Shown piece after piece: positions 19,473 to 27,897 of a stretch of 64,000 nt of DNA. Both the position numbers and the translations under genes were made by a program. Position 1 is the first letter of the stretch. Each line of letters starts with the position of its first letter. The notes below the pieces were generated by a model. It was not told where the DNA came from and made no database searches. It saw only the letters and a list, made by a program, of their open reading frames with translations. This DNA comes from Sphingomonas sp. LaA6.9 (GTDB lineage: Bacteria; Pseudomonadota; Alphaproteobacteria; Sphingomonadales; Sphingomonadaceae): assembly GCF_022601895.1 (NCBI RefSeq), contig NZ_JAKVIO010000013.1:25528-89527 (forward strand), written 5' to 3'.

Positions 19473-19804
19473 CGCGCGTCCGCTTCATCAGCGCGGACGG
19501 CCAGACCGTCCGCGAAGTCATCGGCGCGCCGGGCGACAATCTGCTGACGCTTGCGCAGAATGACGGCCAGCCGCTCGAGGGGACGTGTGAGGGGCAGATG
19601 GCGTGCTCGACCTGCCATGTGATCGTCGATGCCGATGATTTCGCCAGGCTCCCGCCGGCCTCCGAAATGGAGGAGGACATGCTCGATCTTGCCGCTGGCG
19701 CGACGCGCAACAGCCGGCTTTCCTGCCAGATCTGGCTCGATGAGACCCTCGAAAGCCTCTCGGTCCGCGTGCCCGGCGAAGTTCGCAACATGCAGGGGCG
19801 TTGA
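19469..19804 (+). CDS. 2Fe-2S ferredoxin, adrenodoxin type
   Basis: 111 residues from GTG 19469, which overlaps the desulfurase stop (GTGA). Cluster ligands at about Cys40, 46, 49 and 86 follow the C-x5-C-x2-C...C spacing of Isc/adrenodoxin-type ferredoxins (CEGQMACSTCH, RLSCQIW). It carries electrons for Fe-S assembly or for oxygenases; the desulfurase context favours Fe-S assembly. Confidence 0.92.
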   Translation: MTRVRFISADGQTVREVIGAPGDNLLTLAQNDGQPLEGTCEGQMACSTCHVIVDADDFARLPPASEMEEDMLDLAAGATRNSRLSCQIWLDETLESLSVRVPGEVRNMQGR

Positions 19805-19833
19805 TTCCTTCGGCGACATCGCCCATATGGCGC

Positions 19834-19926
19834 CCGGGAGTCGGGCGGGCGCAGCACTCGCCAACCCGGTCAGGTCCGGAAGGAAGCAGCCGTAACGAAT
19901 TCGTTGCGGGTCGTCCCGGCTCCCAC
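19834..19926 (+). ncRNA. ffs: Signal recognition particle RNA, small bacterial form
   Basis: The conserved SRP core is present: GGTCAGGTCCGGAAGGAAGC at 19868-19887, containing the asymmetric and symmetric loops that bind Ffh, with the GGAA tetraloop. The ends GGGAGTCGGG (19836) and CCCGGCTCCC (to 19924) pair with one G-U to close the hairpin. The ends are accurate to a few bases. The RNA targets membrane proteins co-translationally with Ffh. It lies between the ferredoxin gene and dnaX. Confidence 0.92.
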
Positions 19927-20003
19927 CCATGCACAGGAAATCGACCGGATCGAATGGCATAGAAGGCTTCGACAAGCGGAGCCTGAACGCCTAGTTTGCC
20001 CCC

Positions 20004-21605
20004 ATGTCCGATTCACCCCAGCCTTACCGCGTCCTCGCGCGCAAATACCGGCCGCAGAACTTTTCCGAGCTGATCGGACAGGATGCGATGGTCACCACGC
20101 TCGGCAACGCGATCAGGCGGGACCGGCTGGCGCATGCGTTCCTGCTGACGGGCGTGCGCGGCGTCGGCAAGACCTCGACCGCGCGGCTGATCGCCAAGGC
20201 ACTCAACTGCATCGGCCCCGACGGACAGGGCGGGCCGACGATCGCGCCCTGCGGCGTCTGCGAGCCGTGCGTTGCGATCGCCGAAGGACGCCATATCGAC
20301 GTCGTCGAGATGGACGCCGCATCGCATACGGGCGTTGATGACGTCCGCGAGATCATCGAGGCGGTGCGCTATGCGGCGGTCTCGGCGCGCTATAAGGTCT
20401 ACATCATCGACGAAGTCCACATGCTGTCGAAGAACGCGTTCAACGCGCTCTTGAAGACGCTCGAGGAACCACCAGCGCATGTGAAGTTCCTGTTCGCCAC
20501 GACCGAGGTGAACAAGGTGCCCGTGACGGTGCTCTCGCGCTGCCAGCGCTTCGACCTGCGTCGCATCCCCGCCGAAAAGCTCGCCGCGCATTTCGGCAAT
20601 GTCGCAAAAGCCGAAGGCGTCGAGGCCGAGCCCGAGGCGCTGGCGCTGATCGCGCGCGCGGCCGAAGGATCTGCACGCGACGGCCTCTCGATCCTCGACC
20701 AGGCGATTGCGCATGCCGACATTGAAGGCAGTCATGGCGTCAATGCCGCGCAGGTGCGTGAGATGCTTGGCCTTTCCGATCGCGGCGCGATCAGGCGATT
20801 GTTCGGCGAGCTTTTGACCGGCGATGCGCAGAAGGTGCTCGGCGGTTTGCGCGACCAGCATGATCTGGGCGTCGATCCGGTCGCGATCCTGCGCGCGCTG
20901 CTCGAAACCGTCCACGGCGTCACGCTCGCCAAGGTCGGCAGTGGCGACGATCCTGCGCTTTCCAACGAGGAGCGCGAAGCGCTGGCCGAATGGGCGGGGC
21001 GGCTTTCGTTCGCGGCGCTCCACCGGCTCTGGCAATTGCTGCTCAAGGGGCATGACGAGGTCGTCCGCGCCTCGATGCCGATCGAGGCGGCGGAAATGGC
21101 GCTGCTGCGCGTCATCCATGCCGCGCAGCTTCCCGATCCCGGCGAGTTGATGAAGAAGCTGGCGAACGGGGAGGGCGTTGCCGTGCCCCAGTCGTCTGCG
21201 CCCGCCAGGGCACCAGCGCATGAAACCGTCCAGCAGCGTTTTCCCGACAGCTTCCCCGCGATGATCGATCTGCTTGCGAATGGCGGTCGCGCGCATATGG
21301 CGCAGCAACTCCATGACTATGTCGGGCTGATCCGCTATGCGCCGCCCGCACTCGACATTCGTCCGGCCAAGCCGATGGCGAGCGAGTTCAACCGCGATCT
21401 TGCGACCGCGCTCAAGGCGCTAACCGGCGAGACCTGGGAAATCGGCTCGCCCGACGGCCCCGCAGAGCCTACATTGCTCGAACAGGATCAGGCCCGCGAA
21501 ATGGCGGCGCGCGACGCGATCCTGGCAACGCCGATCGTCAAAGCCGCTTTCGATGCCTTTCCAGAGGCCGAGCTGCTGGAATACAAGGCCGCCGCGCGCG
21601 GCTGA
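20004..21605 (+). CDS. dnaX: DNA polymerase III subunit gamma/tau
   Basis: 533 residues. The clamp-loader AAA+ ATPase has Walker A TGVRGVGKTS at 49-58, zinc-module cysteines at about 69, 83, 86 and 89 (CGVCEPC), a DEVHMLS Walker B region, and the sensor segment LFATTEVNKVPVTVLSRCQR. The C-terminal tau-like part is shorter than in E. coli and ends with a DUF-type polymerase-contact region. It is followed by ybaB, a very common bacterial pairing. Confidence 0.95.
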   Translation: MSDSPQPYRVLARKYRPQNFSELIGQDAMVTTLGNAIRRDRLAHAFLLTGVRGVGKTSTARLIAKALNCIGPDGQGGPTIAPCGVCEPCVAIAEGRHIDVVEMDAASHTGVDDVREIIEAVRYAAVSARYKVYIIDEVHMLSKNAFNALLKTLEEPPAHVKFLFATTEVNKVPVTVLSRCQRFDLRRIPAEKLAAHFGNVAKAEGVEAEPEALALIARAAEGSARDGLSILDQAIAHADIEGSHGVNAAQVREMLGLSDRGAIRRLFGELLTGDAQKVLGGLRDQHDLGVDPVAILRALLETVHGVTLAKVGSGDDPALSNEEREALAEWAGRLSFAALHRLWQLLLKGHDEVVRASMPIEAAEMALLRVIHAAQLPDPGELMKKLANGEGVAVPQSSAPARAPAHETVQQRFPDSFPAMIDLLANGGRAHMAQQLHDYVGLIRYAPPALDIRPAKPMASEFNRDLATALKALTGETWEIGSPDGPAEPTLLEQDQAREMAARDAILATPIVKAAFDAFPEAELLEYKAAARG

Positions 21606-21643
21606 ATCGCTCGGCCAGATTTTCAATATAAGGTTACAACGCA

Positions 21644-21967
21644 ATGAAAAATCTCGATGAAATCCTGAACATGGCCAAGAATGTCCAGGAAGAGCTGGAA
21701 AAGGCACAGGCCAATCTTGATACGATCGAGGTCGAGGGCGTCTCGGGCGGTGGTCTTGTGAAGGTCAAGGCGAGCGCCAAGGGCCGCATCATCGGCGTGT
21801 CGATCGACGACAGCCTGCTCAACGTCTCGGAAAAGCAGATGCTCGAGGATCTTGTCGCGGCGGCATTCAACGATGCGCGCGCCAAGGCGGATGCCGCGTC
21901 GAGCGCGGAAATGAGCAAGATGACCAGCGGCCTGCCGCTCCCCCCGGGCTTCAAGCTGCCTTTCTGA
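21644..21967 (+). CDS. ybaB: YbaB/EbfC family nucleoid-associated protein
   Basis: 107 residues beginning MKNLDEILNMAKNVQEEL, typical of the small dimeric YbaB/EbfC DNA-binding proteins, with the conserved VEGVSGGGLVKV and MSKMTSGLPLPPGFKLPF ends. It lies 38 bases after dnaX and is probably co-transcribed with it. Confidence 0.93.
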   Translation: MKNLDEILNMAKNVQEELEKAQANLDTIEVEGVSGGGLVKVKASAKGRIIGVSIDDSLLNVSEKQMLEDLVAAAFNDARAKADAASSAEMSKMTSGLPLPPGFKLPF

Positions 21968-21980
21968 GGCGGAACGACAC

Positions 21981-22024
21981 GCGACCTTCCCGCGTTGGCT
22001 GATGAGTTAATCAGGAAGGGTCGC
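21981..22024 (+). other. Imperfect hairpin after ybaB
   Basis: GCGACCTTCC at 21981-21990 and GGAAGGGTCGC at 22014-22024 pair with a single bulged base, around a 23-base loop. It sits between the ybaB stop and the next start. There is no T-run. It may be an RNA stability element or a weak terminator. Confidence 0.4.
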
Positions 22025-22027
22025 ACC

Positions 22028-22293
22028 ATGACTGAAGAACGTATGACCGAACGGACGGATACCCCGCCGGCACCACCACAATCATCGAACGCCGCGGGAG
22101 CGGCGGGCTGGTGATTGGACTCATCGTGCTGCTCGGCGCGATTCTGGCGTTCTTCCTGTTCAGCATGAACAAGGAGGAAAGCCGTCAGACCGACGCGGTC
22201 TCGCAGGCCGCGCAGAGTGTTGGCGAGGGCGCGAAGAAGGTTGGCGACGCCGCCGATCGTGCTGCCGACAAATATACGGGCGAGAAAAACTAG
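22028..22293 (+). pseudogene. Small membrane protein gene with a probable one-base deletion
   Basis: The ATG frame at 22028 encodes MTERTDTP-type residues, then stops at 22112-22114. The frame shifted by one base, readable from about 22060, encodes AGTTTIIERRGSGG leading straight into a hydrophobic helix (VIGLIVLLGAILAFFLFSMN) and a polar tail, ending at 22293. The two halves make sense only if joined, with one base missing between about 22063 and 22070 (a GC-rich stretch). Alternatively the second half starts at GTG 22111 as a 60-residue protein. A sequencing error is also possible. Confidence 0.55.
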
Positions 22294-22320
22294 GCGGGTT
22301 CCGGTCCGGGCCAGCCCGCC

Positions 22321-23022
22321 TCAGCGCAGGCAGCTGTCCAGTCCGTCGCGGCGGACGACGCCTACCCAGCGTGCCAGACGATTGCCGTGCCGCCGTGTGA
22401 AGCCGCTGGGTGAGATCGCCGCGCGTTTCTTGGGCAGCGGCAGTACCGCTGCGATGCGCGCCGCCTCGACGGGCGTCAGCCGGCTCGCATCGTGCCCGAA
22501 ATAGCGCTGCGCCCCGGCATTGGCGCCATAGGTGCCGATGCCGGTCTCGGCGATGTTCAGATACACCTCCATGATCCGCGGCTTGCCCCAGATCAGTTCG
22601 ATGAGGACGGTGAAATACGCTTCGAGGCCCTTTCGGAAGAAACCGCCGCCCTGCCACAGAAACGCGTTCTTGGCGGTCTGCTGGCTGATCGTCGAACCGC
22701 CGCGGATGCGGCCGCCCCTGGCGTTGCGCTTCATGGCGTCCTCGATCGCCTCCGCGTCGAAGCCGTGGTGCGAGCAGAACTTGCCGTCCTCACCCGCGAT
22801 CGCGGCGCGCGCCATATTGGGATCCATGCGCGACAGGCTCATCCAGTCCTTGGTCAGCCCCCGACCCGCAAACACATCGCCCAGCATCGTCGCGGTGATC
22901 GGCGGAGGAACGAATCGGTAGAGAGCGACCCAGGCGATCGAGACGCCAAGGAAGATCAGGATCGCACGAACGATCCACCAGCTGATTCGGGCGGGGAGGG
23001 ACTGTCTTTTCACCTTGGCCAT
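22321..23022 (-). CDS. mtgA: Monofunctional peptidoglycan glycosyltransferase
   Basis: 233 residues. An N-terminal membrane anchor (about 12-34) is followed by the GT51 transglycosylase domain. AIAGEDGKFCSHHGFD contains the catalytic Glu, GGSTISQQTAKN is motif 2, and KPRIMEVYLNIAETG is motif 3. There is no penicillin-binding transpeptidase domain, so it polymerises lipid II only. It is convergent with the preceding small membrane protein gene. Confidence 0.94.
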   Translation of the reverse strand: MAKVKRQSLPARISWWIVRAILIFLGVSIAWVALYRFVPPPITATMLGDVFAGRGLTKDWMSLSRMDPNMARAAIAGEDGKFCSHHGFDAEAIEDAMKRNARGGRIRGGSTISQQTAKNAFLWQGGGFFRKGLEAYFTVLIELIWGKPRIMEVYLNIAETGIGTYGANAGAQRYFGHDASRLTPVEAARIAAVLPLPKKRAAISPSGFTRRHGNRLARWVGVVRRDGLDSCLR

Positions 23023-23184
23023 GCGTCGCCGTTAGCAAAGCAAACCGGGCTTCGTCATCCCATCGATGAAGCGGTGATCTCCAATGGCGAATGCGTCCGC
23101 GCAAGGTCTTGCGCAGCGACGGGAGCGGTGCGATAGGCGCCGGCCCGCCGCACCTGCGGTCATTCCCGCCTTCGGAGCTCATCA

Positions 23185-24486
23185 ATGCAGACGCGCGCGG
23201 CTGGCGCCGCCCTGGGCCTTGATTTCGGGACGACCAACAGCGTCGTCGCGCTTGCCGACGGCACGGGGACATCCGAACTCGTTGCGTTCGAAGGCGCGCA
23301 TGCGACGGGAGCGGTGTTTCGCTCGGCACTGTGCTTCTGGCATGACGAAGCCGTGCGCGGCGGGCTGGCGCATGAGGCCGGGCCCTGGGCGATCGCCGAA
23401 TATCTCGAATATCCGCAGGACAGTCGCTTCATCCAGTCGTTCAAGTCGGTGGCGGCGAGCGCGATTTTCGAGCACGCCACGGTGTTCGAAAAGCGCTTCC
23501 GCTTCGAGGAGCTAGGCCGGTTCTTTCTGGGAAAACTGGTCGAGCATGCGGGCGGTGCGCTCGATACGCGGCCGCGGCGTGTGATCATCGGCCGCCCCGT
23601 GGACTATGCGGGCGCGCGCGTCGATCCCGCGCTCGCGCGTCAGCGCTACGATCGCATGTTCCAGGATTTCGGAACCGAGATCCACTATGTGTACGAGCCG
23701 CTGGGCGCCGCATTCAGCTATGCCTCGCGCCTGAGCGAGCCAGCCACGATCCTCGTCGCCGATTTCGGTGGCGGCACCAGCGACTTTTCGGTGGTGAAGG
23801 TCGCCGCGCCGGGAGCCGCGCGGCGCTGCATTCCGCTAGGTTCGGTGGGTATCGGTATCGCGGGCGATCGCTTCGATTATCAGATCGTCGACCGGCTCGT
23901 GCTGCCGATGCTGGGCAAGGGCGGCCTCTATCGTTCGTTCGACAAGATCCTTGAGATACCGCGCAGCCATTTCGCCGATTTCGCGGACTGGTCCCGCCTC
24001 GCGCTGATGCGCAATCGGCGCACGATGGACGAACTCGCACGTCTGCAGCGCAGTGCGCTGGACCCGCAAGCGATCGGGCGGATGATCGCGATCATCGACA
24101 ATGAACTCGGCTATCCGCTCTATGATGCGGTGGGGCGGCTCAAGCGTGCGCTGTCCACCGAAGAGCACGCGCCATTCCATTTTTCCGGTGCCGGCATCGA
24201 GATTGCGGCCGACGTTTCACGCGCCGAATTCGAAAGCTGGATCGCCGCGGACGTCGCGCGGATTTCCGCCAAAGTGGACGAGGCGCTGGACAAAGCGGGT
24301 GTCGGGCCGGATGCGATCGACCGCGTCTTCCTGACCGGGGGCTCGTCGCTGATCCCCGCGATCCGGCGCATCTTCAGCGAACGCTTCGGCGACGCGCGGA
24401 TCGCAACGGGCGGGGAACTCACCTCGATCGCGCATGGACTGGCGTTGATCGGCGAAGAAGACAATGTCACCGAATGGGCGACCTAA
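23185..24486 (+). CDS. Hsp70-family (YegD-like) protein
   Basis: 433 residues with the actin-like ATPase core only. Phosphate-1 loop GLDFGTTNSVVAL, phosphate-2 loop VADFGGGTSDFSV and adenosine motif FLTGGSSLIPAIRRI are all present. The C-terminal substrate-binding domain of DnaK is absent, as in YegD-like proteins, whose role is poorly known. It converges on rpoH, the heat-shock sigma factor gene, and the two share the hairpin at 24506-24531. Confidence 0.88.
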   Translation: MQTRAAGAALGLDFGTTNSVVALADGTGTSELVAFEGAHATGAVFRSALCFWHDEAVRGGLAHEAGPWAIAEYLEYPQDSRFIQSFKSVAASAIFEHATVFEKRFRFEELGRFFLGKLVEHAGGALDTRPRRVIIGRPVDYAGARVDPALARQRYDRMFQDFGTEIHYVYEPLGAAFSYASRLSEPATILVADFGGGTSDFSVVKVAAPGAARRCIPLGSVGIGIAGDRFDYQIVDRLVLPMLGKGGLYRSFDKILEIPRSHFADFADWSRLALMRNRRTMDELARLQRSALDPQAIGRMIAIIDNELGYPLYDAVGRLKRALSTEEHAPFHFSGAGIEIAADVSRAEFESWIAADVARISAKVDEALDKAGVGPDAIDRVFLTGGSSLIPAIRRIFSERFGDARIATGGELTSIAHGLALIGEEDNVTEWAT

Positions 24487-24498
24487 TGGGACATGCCC

Positions 24499-24531
24499 AA
24501 AAAAGTTGAGCCCCTCGTGAGAGGGGCTCAA
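24499..24531 (-). terminator. Rho-independent terminator of rpoH
   Basis: Perfect 11-base arms TTGAGCCCCTC (24506-24516) and GAGGGGCTCAA (24521-24531) with a 4-base loop. On the minus strand the stem is followed within one base by six T residues (24504-24499). This makes a strong terminator for rpoH. The hairpin may also help end the convergent Hsp70-like transcript. Confidence 0.9.
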
Positions 24532-24560
24532 GCTGTATCCGATATCTTATTGTCTGATGA

Positions 24561-25469
24561 TCAGGCCATCGAAGGCAGCAGGCGACGTTCGCCCGCGATG
24601 CGCATCATCGCCTTTTGCAACTTTTCGAACGCGCGAACCTCGATCTGGCGCACGCGCTCCCGCGACACGCCATAGACCTGGCTCAGTTCCTCGAGCGTCT
24701 TGGGATCCTCTGCGAGCCGACGCTCGGCAAGGATGTGCTTCTCGCGATCGTTGAGGTCTTCCATCGCCGCAACGAGCATCTCGTGGCGCACGTCCTTTTC
24801 CTCGGCATCGGCGATGCGCTCGTCCTGCAGCGGATCGGTGTCCTGCAACCAGTCCTGCCACTGGCCATCGCCGTCCTCACGCATTGGCACGTTGAGCGAG
24901 GTATCCCCGCCCATCGCCATGCGACGGTTCATGCTGATGACGTCTTCGTTGCTCACACCGAGGTCGGTCGCGATCTTCTGGACGTCATCGGGATGCAGGT
25001 CGCCGTCCTCGAACGCGTCGAGCTTGTTCTTCATCCGGCGAAGGTTGAAGAAGAGCTTCTTCTGCGCCGCGGTGGTGCCCATCTTCACGAGACTCCACGA
25101 ACGCAGGATATATTCCTGGATCGAGGCGCGGATCCACCACATTGCATAAGTCGCGAGGCGGAAACCGCGATCGGGCTCGAATTTCTTCACGCCCTGCATC
25201 AGCCCGATATTGCCTTCGGAGATCAGCTCGGACGTCGGCAGGCCATAGCCGCGATAGCCCATGGCGATCTTCGCGACGAGGCGAAGGTGGCTCGTGACCA
25301 GCTGCGCGGCAGCTTCGGGATCCTGGTGCTCCTGATAGCGCTTCGCGAGCATGTATTCCTGCTCGGGCGCCAGAATCGGGAACTTCTTGATCTCAGCCAG
25401 GTAACGGTTGAGGCTCTGCTCACCACCCAAAGCGGGGATCGTCGCGGGGACGTTGGTGTTGGCAGCCAT
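24561..25469 (-). CDS. rpoH: RNA polymerase heat-shock sigma factor (sigma-32)
   Basis: 302 residues. Region 2 is intact (LRLVAKIAMGYRGYGLP, EPDRGFRLATYAMWWIRASI), the RpoH box QKKLFFNLR lies near 135-144, and region 4.2 ends with YGVSRERVRQIEVRAFEKL. It directs RNA polymerase to heat-shock promoters. The start is preceded by a GGGAG ribosome binding site. The gene has its own terminator. Confidence 0.95.
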   Translation of the reverse strand: MAANTNVPATIPALGGEQSLNRYLAEIKKFPILAPEQEYMLAKRYQEHQDPEAAAQLVTSHLRLVAKIAMGYRGYGLPTSELISEGNIGLMQGVKKFEPDRGFRLATYAMWWIRASIQEYILRSWSLVKMGTTAAQKKLFFNLRRMKNKLDAFEDGDLHPDDVQKIATDLGVSNEDVISMNRRMAMGGDTSLNVPMREDGDGQWQDWLQDTDPLQDERIADAEEKDVRHEMLVAAMEDLNDREKHILAERRLAEDPKTLEELSQVYGVSRERVRQIEVRAFEKLQKAMMRIAGERRLLPSMA

Positions 25470-25526
25470 GACTTCACATACTCCCTGAATCAGTGCCCCC
25501 GTTGGGGAGCTACTGTGCTTGTACTC

Positions 25527-26477
25527 TTATACACGTAATGCCCTGAACAGTTCCTGCATATCGTCAGGAATTTCGCTATCGAAGGCTAAAGTGTTGCTAC
25601 TGATCGGGTGGACGAACCCGAGATGCGCCGCGTGCAGCGCCTGACGCTCAAATCCGAGGTCCTTCAGCACCGCCCGATGTGCCGGCTTGGGACGCCCGTA
25701 AACCGGATCGCCCAGCAGGCTGTGGCCGATCGAGGCCATGTGGACGCGCACCTGATGCGTGCGCCCCGTTTCGAGCCGGCATTCGACCAGCGCGGCGTCC
25801 TTGAGCATCTCGACGGTGCGATAATGCGTTACTGCGCGCCGGCCCGACTGGACGATCGCGATCTTCTTGCGATTGACCGCCGAGCGCGCAAGCGGGGCAT
25901 CGATGGTTCCCGATGTGGGGTTCGGCCTGCCGCTGACGATCGCCAGATAACGCCTGTCGATGCTGTGCACCGCGAACTGCCTGGCGAGACCCTCATGCGC
26001 GCGGTCGGTTTTTGCCGCCATCATCAGCCCCGACGTATCCTTGTCGATGCGGTGCACGATCCCCGGGCGGGCGACTCCGCCGATCCCCGAAAGACTGCCG
26101 CCGCAATGATGAAGCAGCGCGTTGACCAGCGTGCCGTCGGGATTGCCCGCTGCCGGGTGAACGACGAGCCCGGCAGGCTTGTCGACGACGATCAGATGCT
26201 CGTCCTCATAGGCGATGACGAGCGGAATCTCCTGCGCCTCGTTGTGCGCGGGGGTGGGCAGGGGAATGTCGAGCGCGAAGGCCGTGCCTGCCGCCGCCTT
26301 TATGGACGGATCGCGGACCGCGACGCCCTGTTCGTTTCGGACATTGCCGCTCGATATCAGCGCCTTGATGCGCTCGCGCGAGAGCGTAGGCACCGCCTGC
26401 GCAAGCGCACGGTCCAGACGCCAACCTCCGGCGTCTGCGGAAATCCGAGCCTCAACAGTAGAAATCCCCCGATCCAT
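25527..26477 (-). CDS. rluD: RluA-family 23S rRNA pseudouridine synthase (RluD-like)
   Basis: 316 residues from ATG 26477. An N-terminal S4-like RNA-binding segment (WRLDRALAQAVPTLSRERI) is followed by the catalytic domain with GIVHRIDKDTSGLM, whose Asp attacks the uridine, and the family motif RLETGRTHQVRVHM. It most likely modifies helix 69 of 23S rRNA as RluD does. An ATG at 26507 would make it overlap the divergent JAMM gene, so the shorter form is preferred. Confidence 0.9.
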   Translation of the reverse strand: MDRGISTVEARISADAGGWRLDRALAQAVPTLSRERIKALISSGNVRNEQGVAVRDPSIKAAAGTAFALDIPLPTPAHNEAQEIPLVIAYEDEHLIVVDKPAGLVVHPAAGNPDGTLVNALLHHCGGSLSGIGGVARPGIVHRIDKDTSGLMMAAKTDRAHEGLARQFAVHSIDRRYLAIVSGRPNPTSGTIDAPLARSAVNRKKIAIVQSGRRAVTHYRTVEMLKDAALVECRLETGRTHQVRVHMASIGHSLLGDPVYGRPKPAHRAVLKDLGFERQALHAAHLGFVHPISSNTLAFDSEIPDDMQELFRALRV

Positions 26478-26493
26478 CGGTAGATATGTGGGT

Positions 26494-26901
26494 ATGGTCG
26501 TGCGCATATCAAGATCGTTGCTGGACTGGATTCTGGCCGAAGCTGCGGCGATGCCGGCGCGCGAGGTGTGCGGCCTCCTTTTGGGCACGAGCGATGCCAT
26601 TCTGGACGTGCGGCCCGCGCACAATGTTGCCGCATATGCCGAGGATCGTTTCGAGATCGATCCGCAGCTTTTGTTCGATCAGGCGCGTGCCGAACGCGCG
26701 GGCGGCATGATGCGCATCGGCCATTATCACAGCCACCCCAACGGTCGCGACGAACCCTCGCGCACCGATGCCGCCGCCGCGGAGGCGGAGCCGGATCAGC
26801 TCTGGATGATTGTGGCCGCGGGCGAGGCGAGCCTGTGGCGTGCCGATGCGCCCGCCGGGCTTCATGGACGTTTTGCGCGCGTCACGCTGGAGGTTGATTG
26901 A
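26494..26901 (+). CDS. JAMM/MPN+ metalloprotease family protein
   Basis: 135 residues. The zinc-site signature is complete: Glu24 in REVCGLLLG, His79 and His81 in HYHSHPNGRDEPSRTD, and Asp92. Prokaryotic JAMM proteins cleave isopeptide or thiocarboxylate-linked partners, or process sulfur-carrier proteins. No ubiquitin-like or sulfur-carrier gene is adjacent. The start is ATG 26494 or GTG 26500, only 16-22 bases from the divergent rluD start, so promoters must lie inside coding sequence. chpT follows on the same strand after 73 bases. Confidence 0.85.
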   Translation: MVVRISRSLLDWILAEAAAMPAREVCGLLLGTSDAILDVRPAHNVAAYAEDRFEIDPQLLFDQARAERAGGMMRIGHYHSHPNGRDEPSRTDAAAAEAEPDQLWMIVAAGEASLWRADAPAGLHGRFARVTLEVD

Positions 26902-26974
26902 GGCCGCTGGTTGCAACATCGTCCCACGTCGGCCAGAAGGGCAAAAAATTTCTTACCTTCCCGAGGGGCATGGG

Positions 26975-27622
26975 ATGTCTTCGATCAATGCGGTGGATTT
27001 TGCGAGCTTGCTTTGTTCGCGCCTGTGCCATGACCTTCTGAGCCCGGTCGGAGCACTCAACAACGGACTTGAGCTTCTTGCCGACGAGCATGATCCCGAA
27101 ATGCGCCAGCGTTGTCTCGATCTGCTCAGCGAAAGCGCGCGGACCTCGGCGAACAAGCTCAAATTCTTCCGCCTCGCCTTCGGTGCAGCTGGCGGCTTCG
27201 GCGAAGAAGTTGACGCGCGCGAAGCCAAGGGGGCGATCGAGGGACTGTTCGGCGCCGATGGCCGTATCGAGCTGGGCTGGATGGTCGGCGAGGCCGCACT
27301 CAGCAAGACCGCGATCAAGGTCCTTCTGAACCTTGCTCTGATCGCGGGCGATGCACTGGTCCGCGGTGGCCGGCTCGATGTGGGTGCCGAGCGTCATGAC
27401 GGCGGCACCGAGATCGTCGTGCGCGCCGAAGGGCCGCGCCTCGTGCTCGACCCGGAATTGCGCAAGGCGCTGCTTGGCGAGATCGCCGATGACGCGTTGA
27501 CCCCGCGCGCCGCAGCTGCGTGGCTCGCCCACAAGATCGTGACAGAAACGGGGGGCACCATTCAGGTCTCGAACCCCGAGGATCCGTTCCTGCTCTTCGG
27601 CGCGGTGATCGCCGGACGCTAG
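26975..27622 (+). CDS. chpT: Histidine phosphotransferase ChpT
   Basis: 215 residues. The phospho-accepting His is at about 19 in SRLCHDLLSPVGALNNGLELL, an H-box like that of histidine kinases. The C-terminal half is a degenerate ATPase-like fold with no intact nucleotide motifs, as known for ChpT. In alphaproteobacteria ChpT passes phosphate from CckA to CtrA and CpdR, controlling the cell cycle and motility. Here it directly precedes a chemotaxis operon. The start was chosen from the family N-terminus. Confidence 0.88.
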   Translation: MSSINAVDFASLLCSRLCHDLLSPVGALNNGLELLADEHDPEMRQRCLDLLSESARTSANKLKFFRLAFGAAGGFGEEVDAREAKGAIEGLFGADGRIELGWMVGEAALSKTAIKVLLNLALIAGDALVRGGRLDVGAERHDGGTEIVVRAEGPRLVLDPELRKALLGEIADDALTPRAAAAWLAHKIVTETGGTIQVSNPEDPFLLFGAVIAGR

Positions 27623-27897
27623 TCCTGCACTCCATAAATGTGAACAATTGCAAGCTGTTGAATGGCGCGTTGACCGACGTGTCAATCTTCGCGATGAGGC
27701 CGGACGACCGCTTCCCCGCGAGACCCGGCTGGGGCAGCAGGCAATTTTTCGCAAGTTAAACGGGGGATAAGGGCCGTCGGATCAGGATCGCGGCGGCCCT
27801 TATTACCGGCGTCGCGCGCCGTCCGACAAGGCTAACGCCTTTTTAACCAGCGCTGACGCAATACCACGCCTCGATACGCGCCGGAGCGGACGGGGAC

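Noticed and set aside
27623..27897. Small ORFs between chpT and cheA
   Set aside because: Only very short frames without ribosome binding sites; probably the cheA leader and promoter region.
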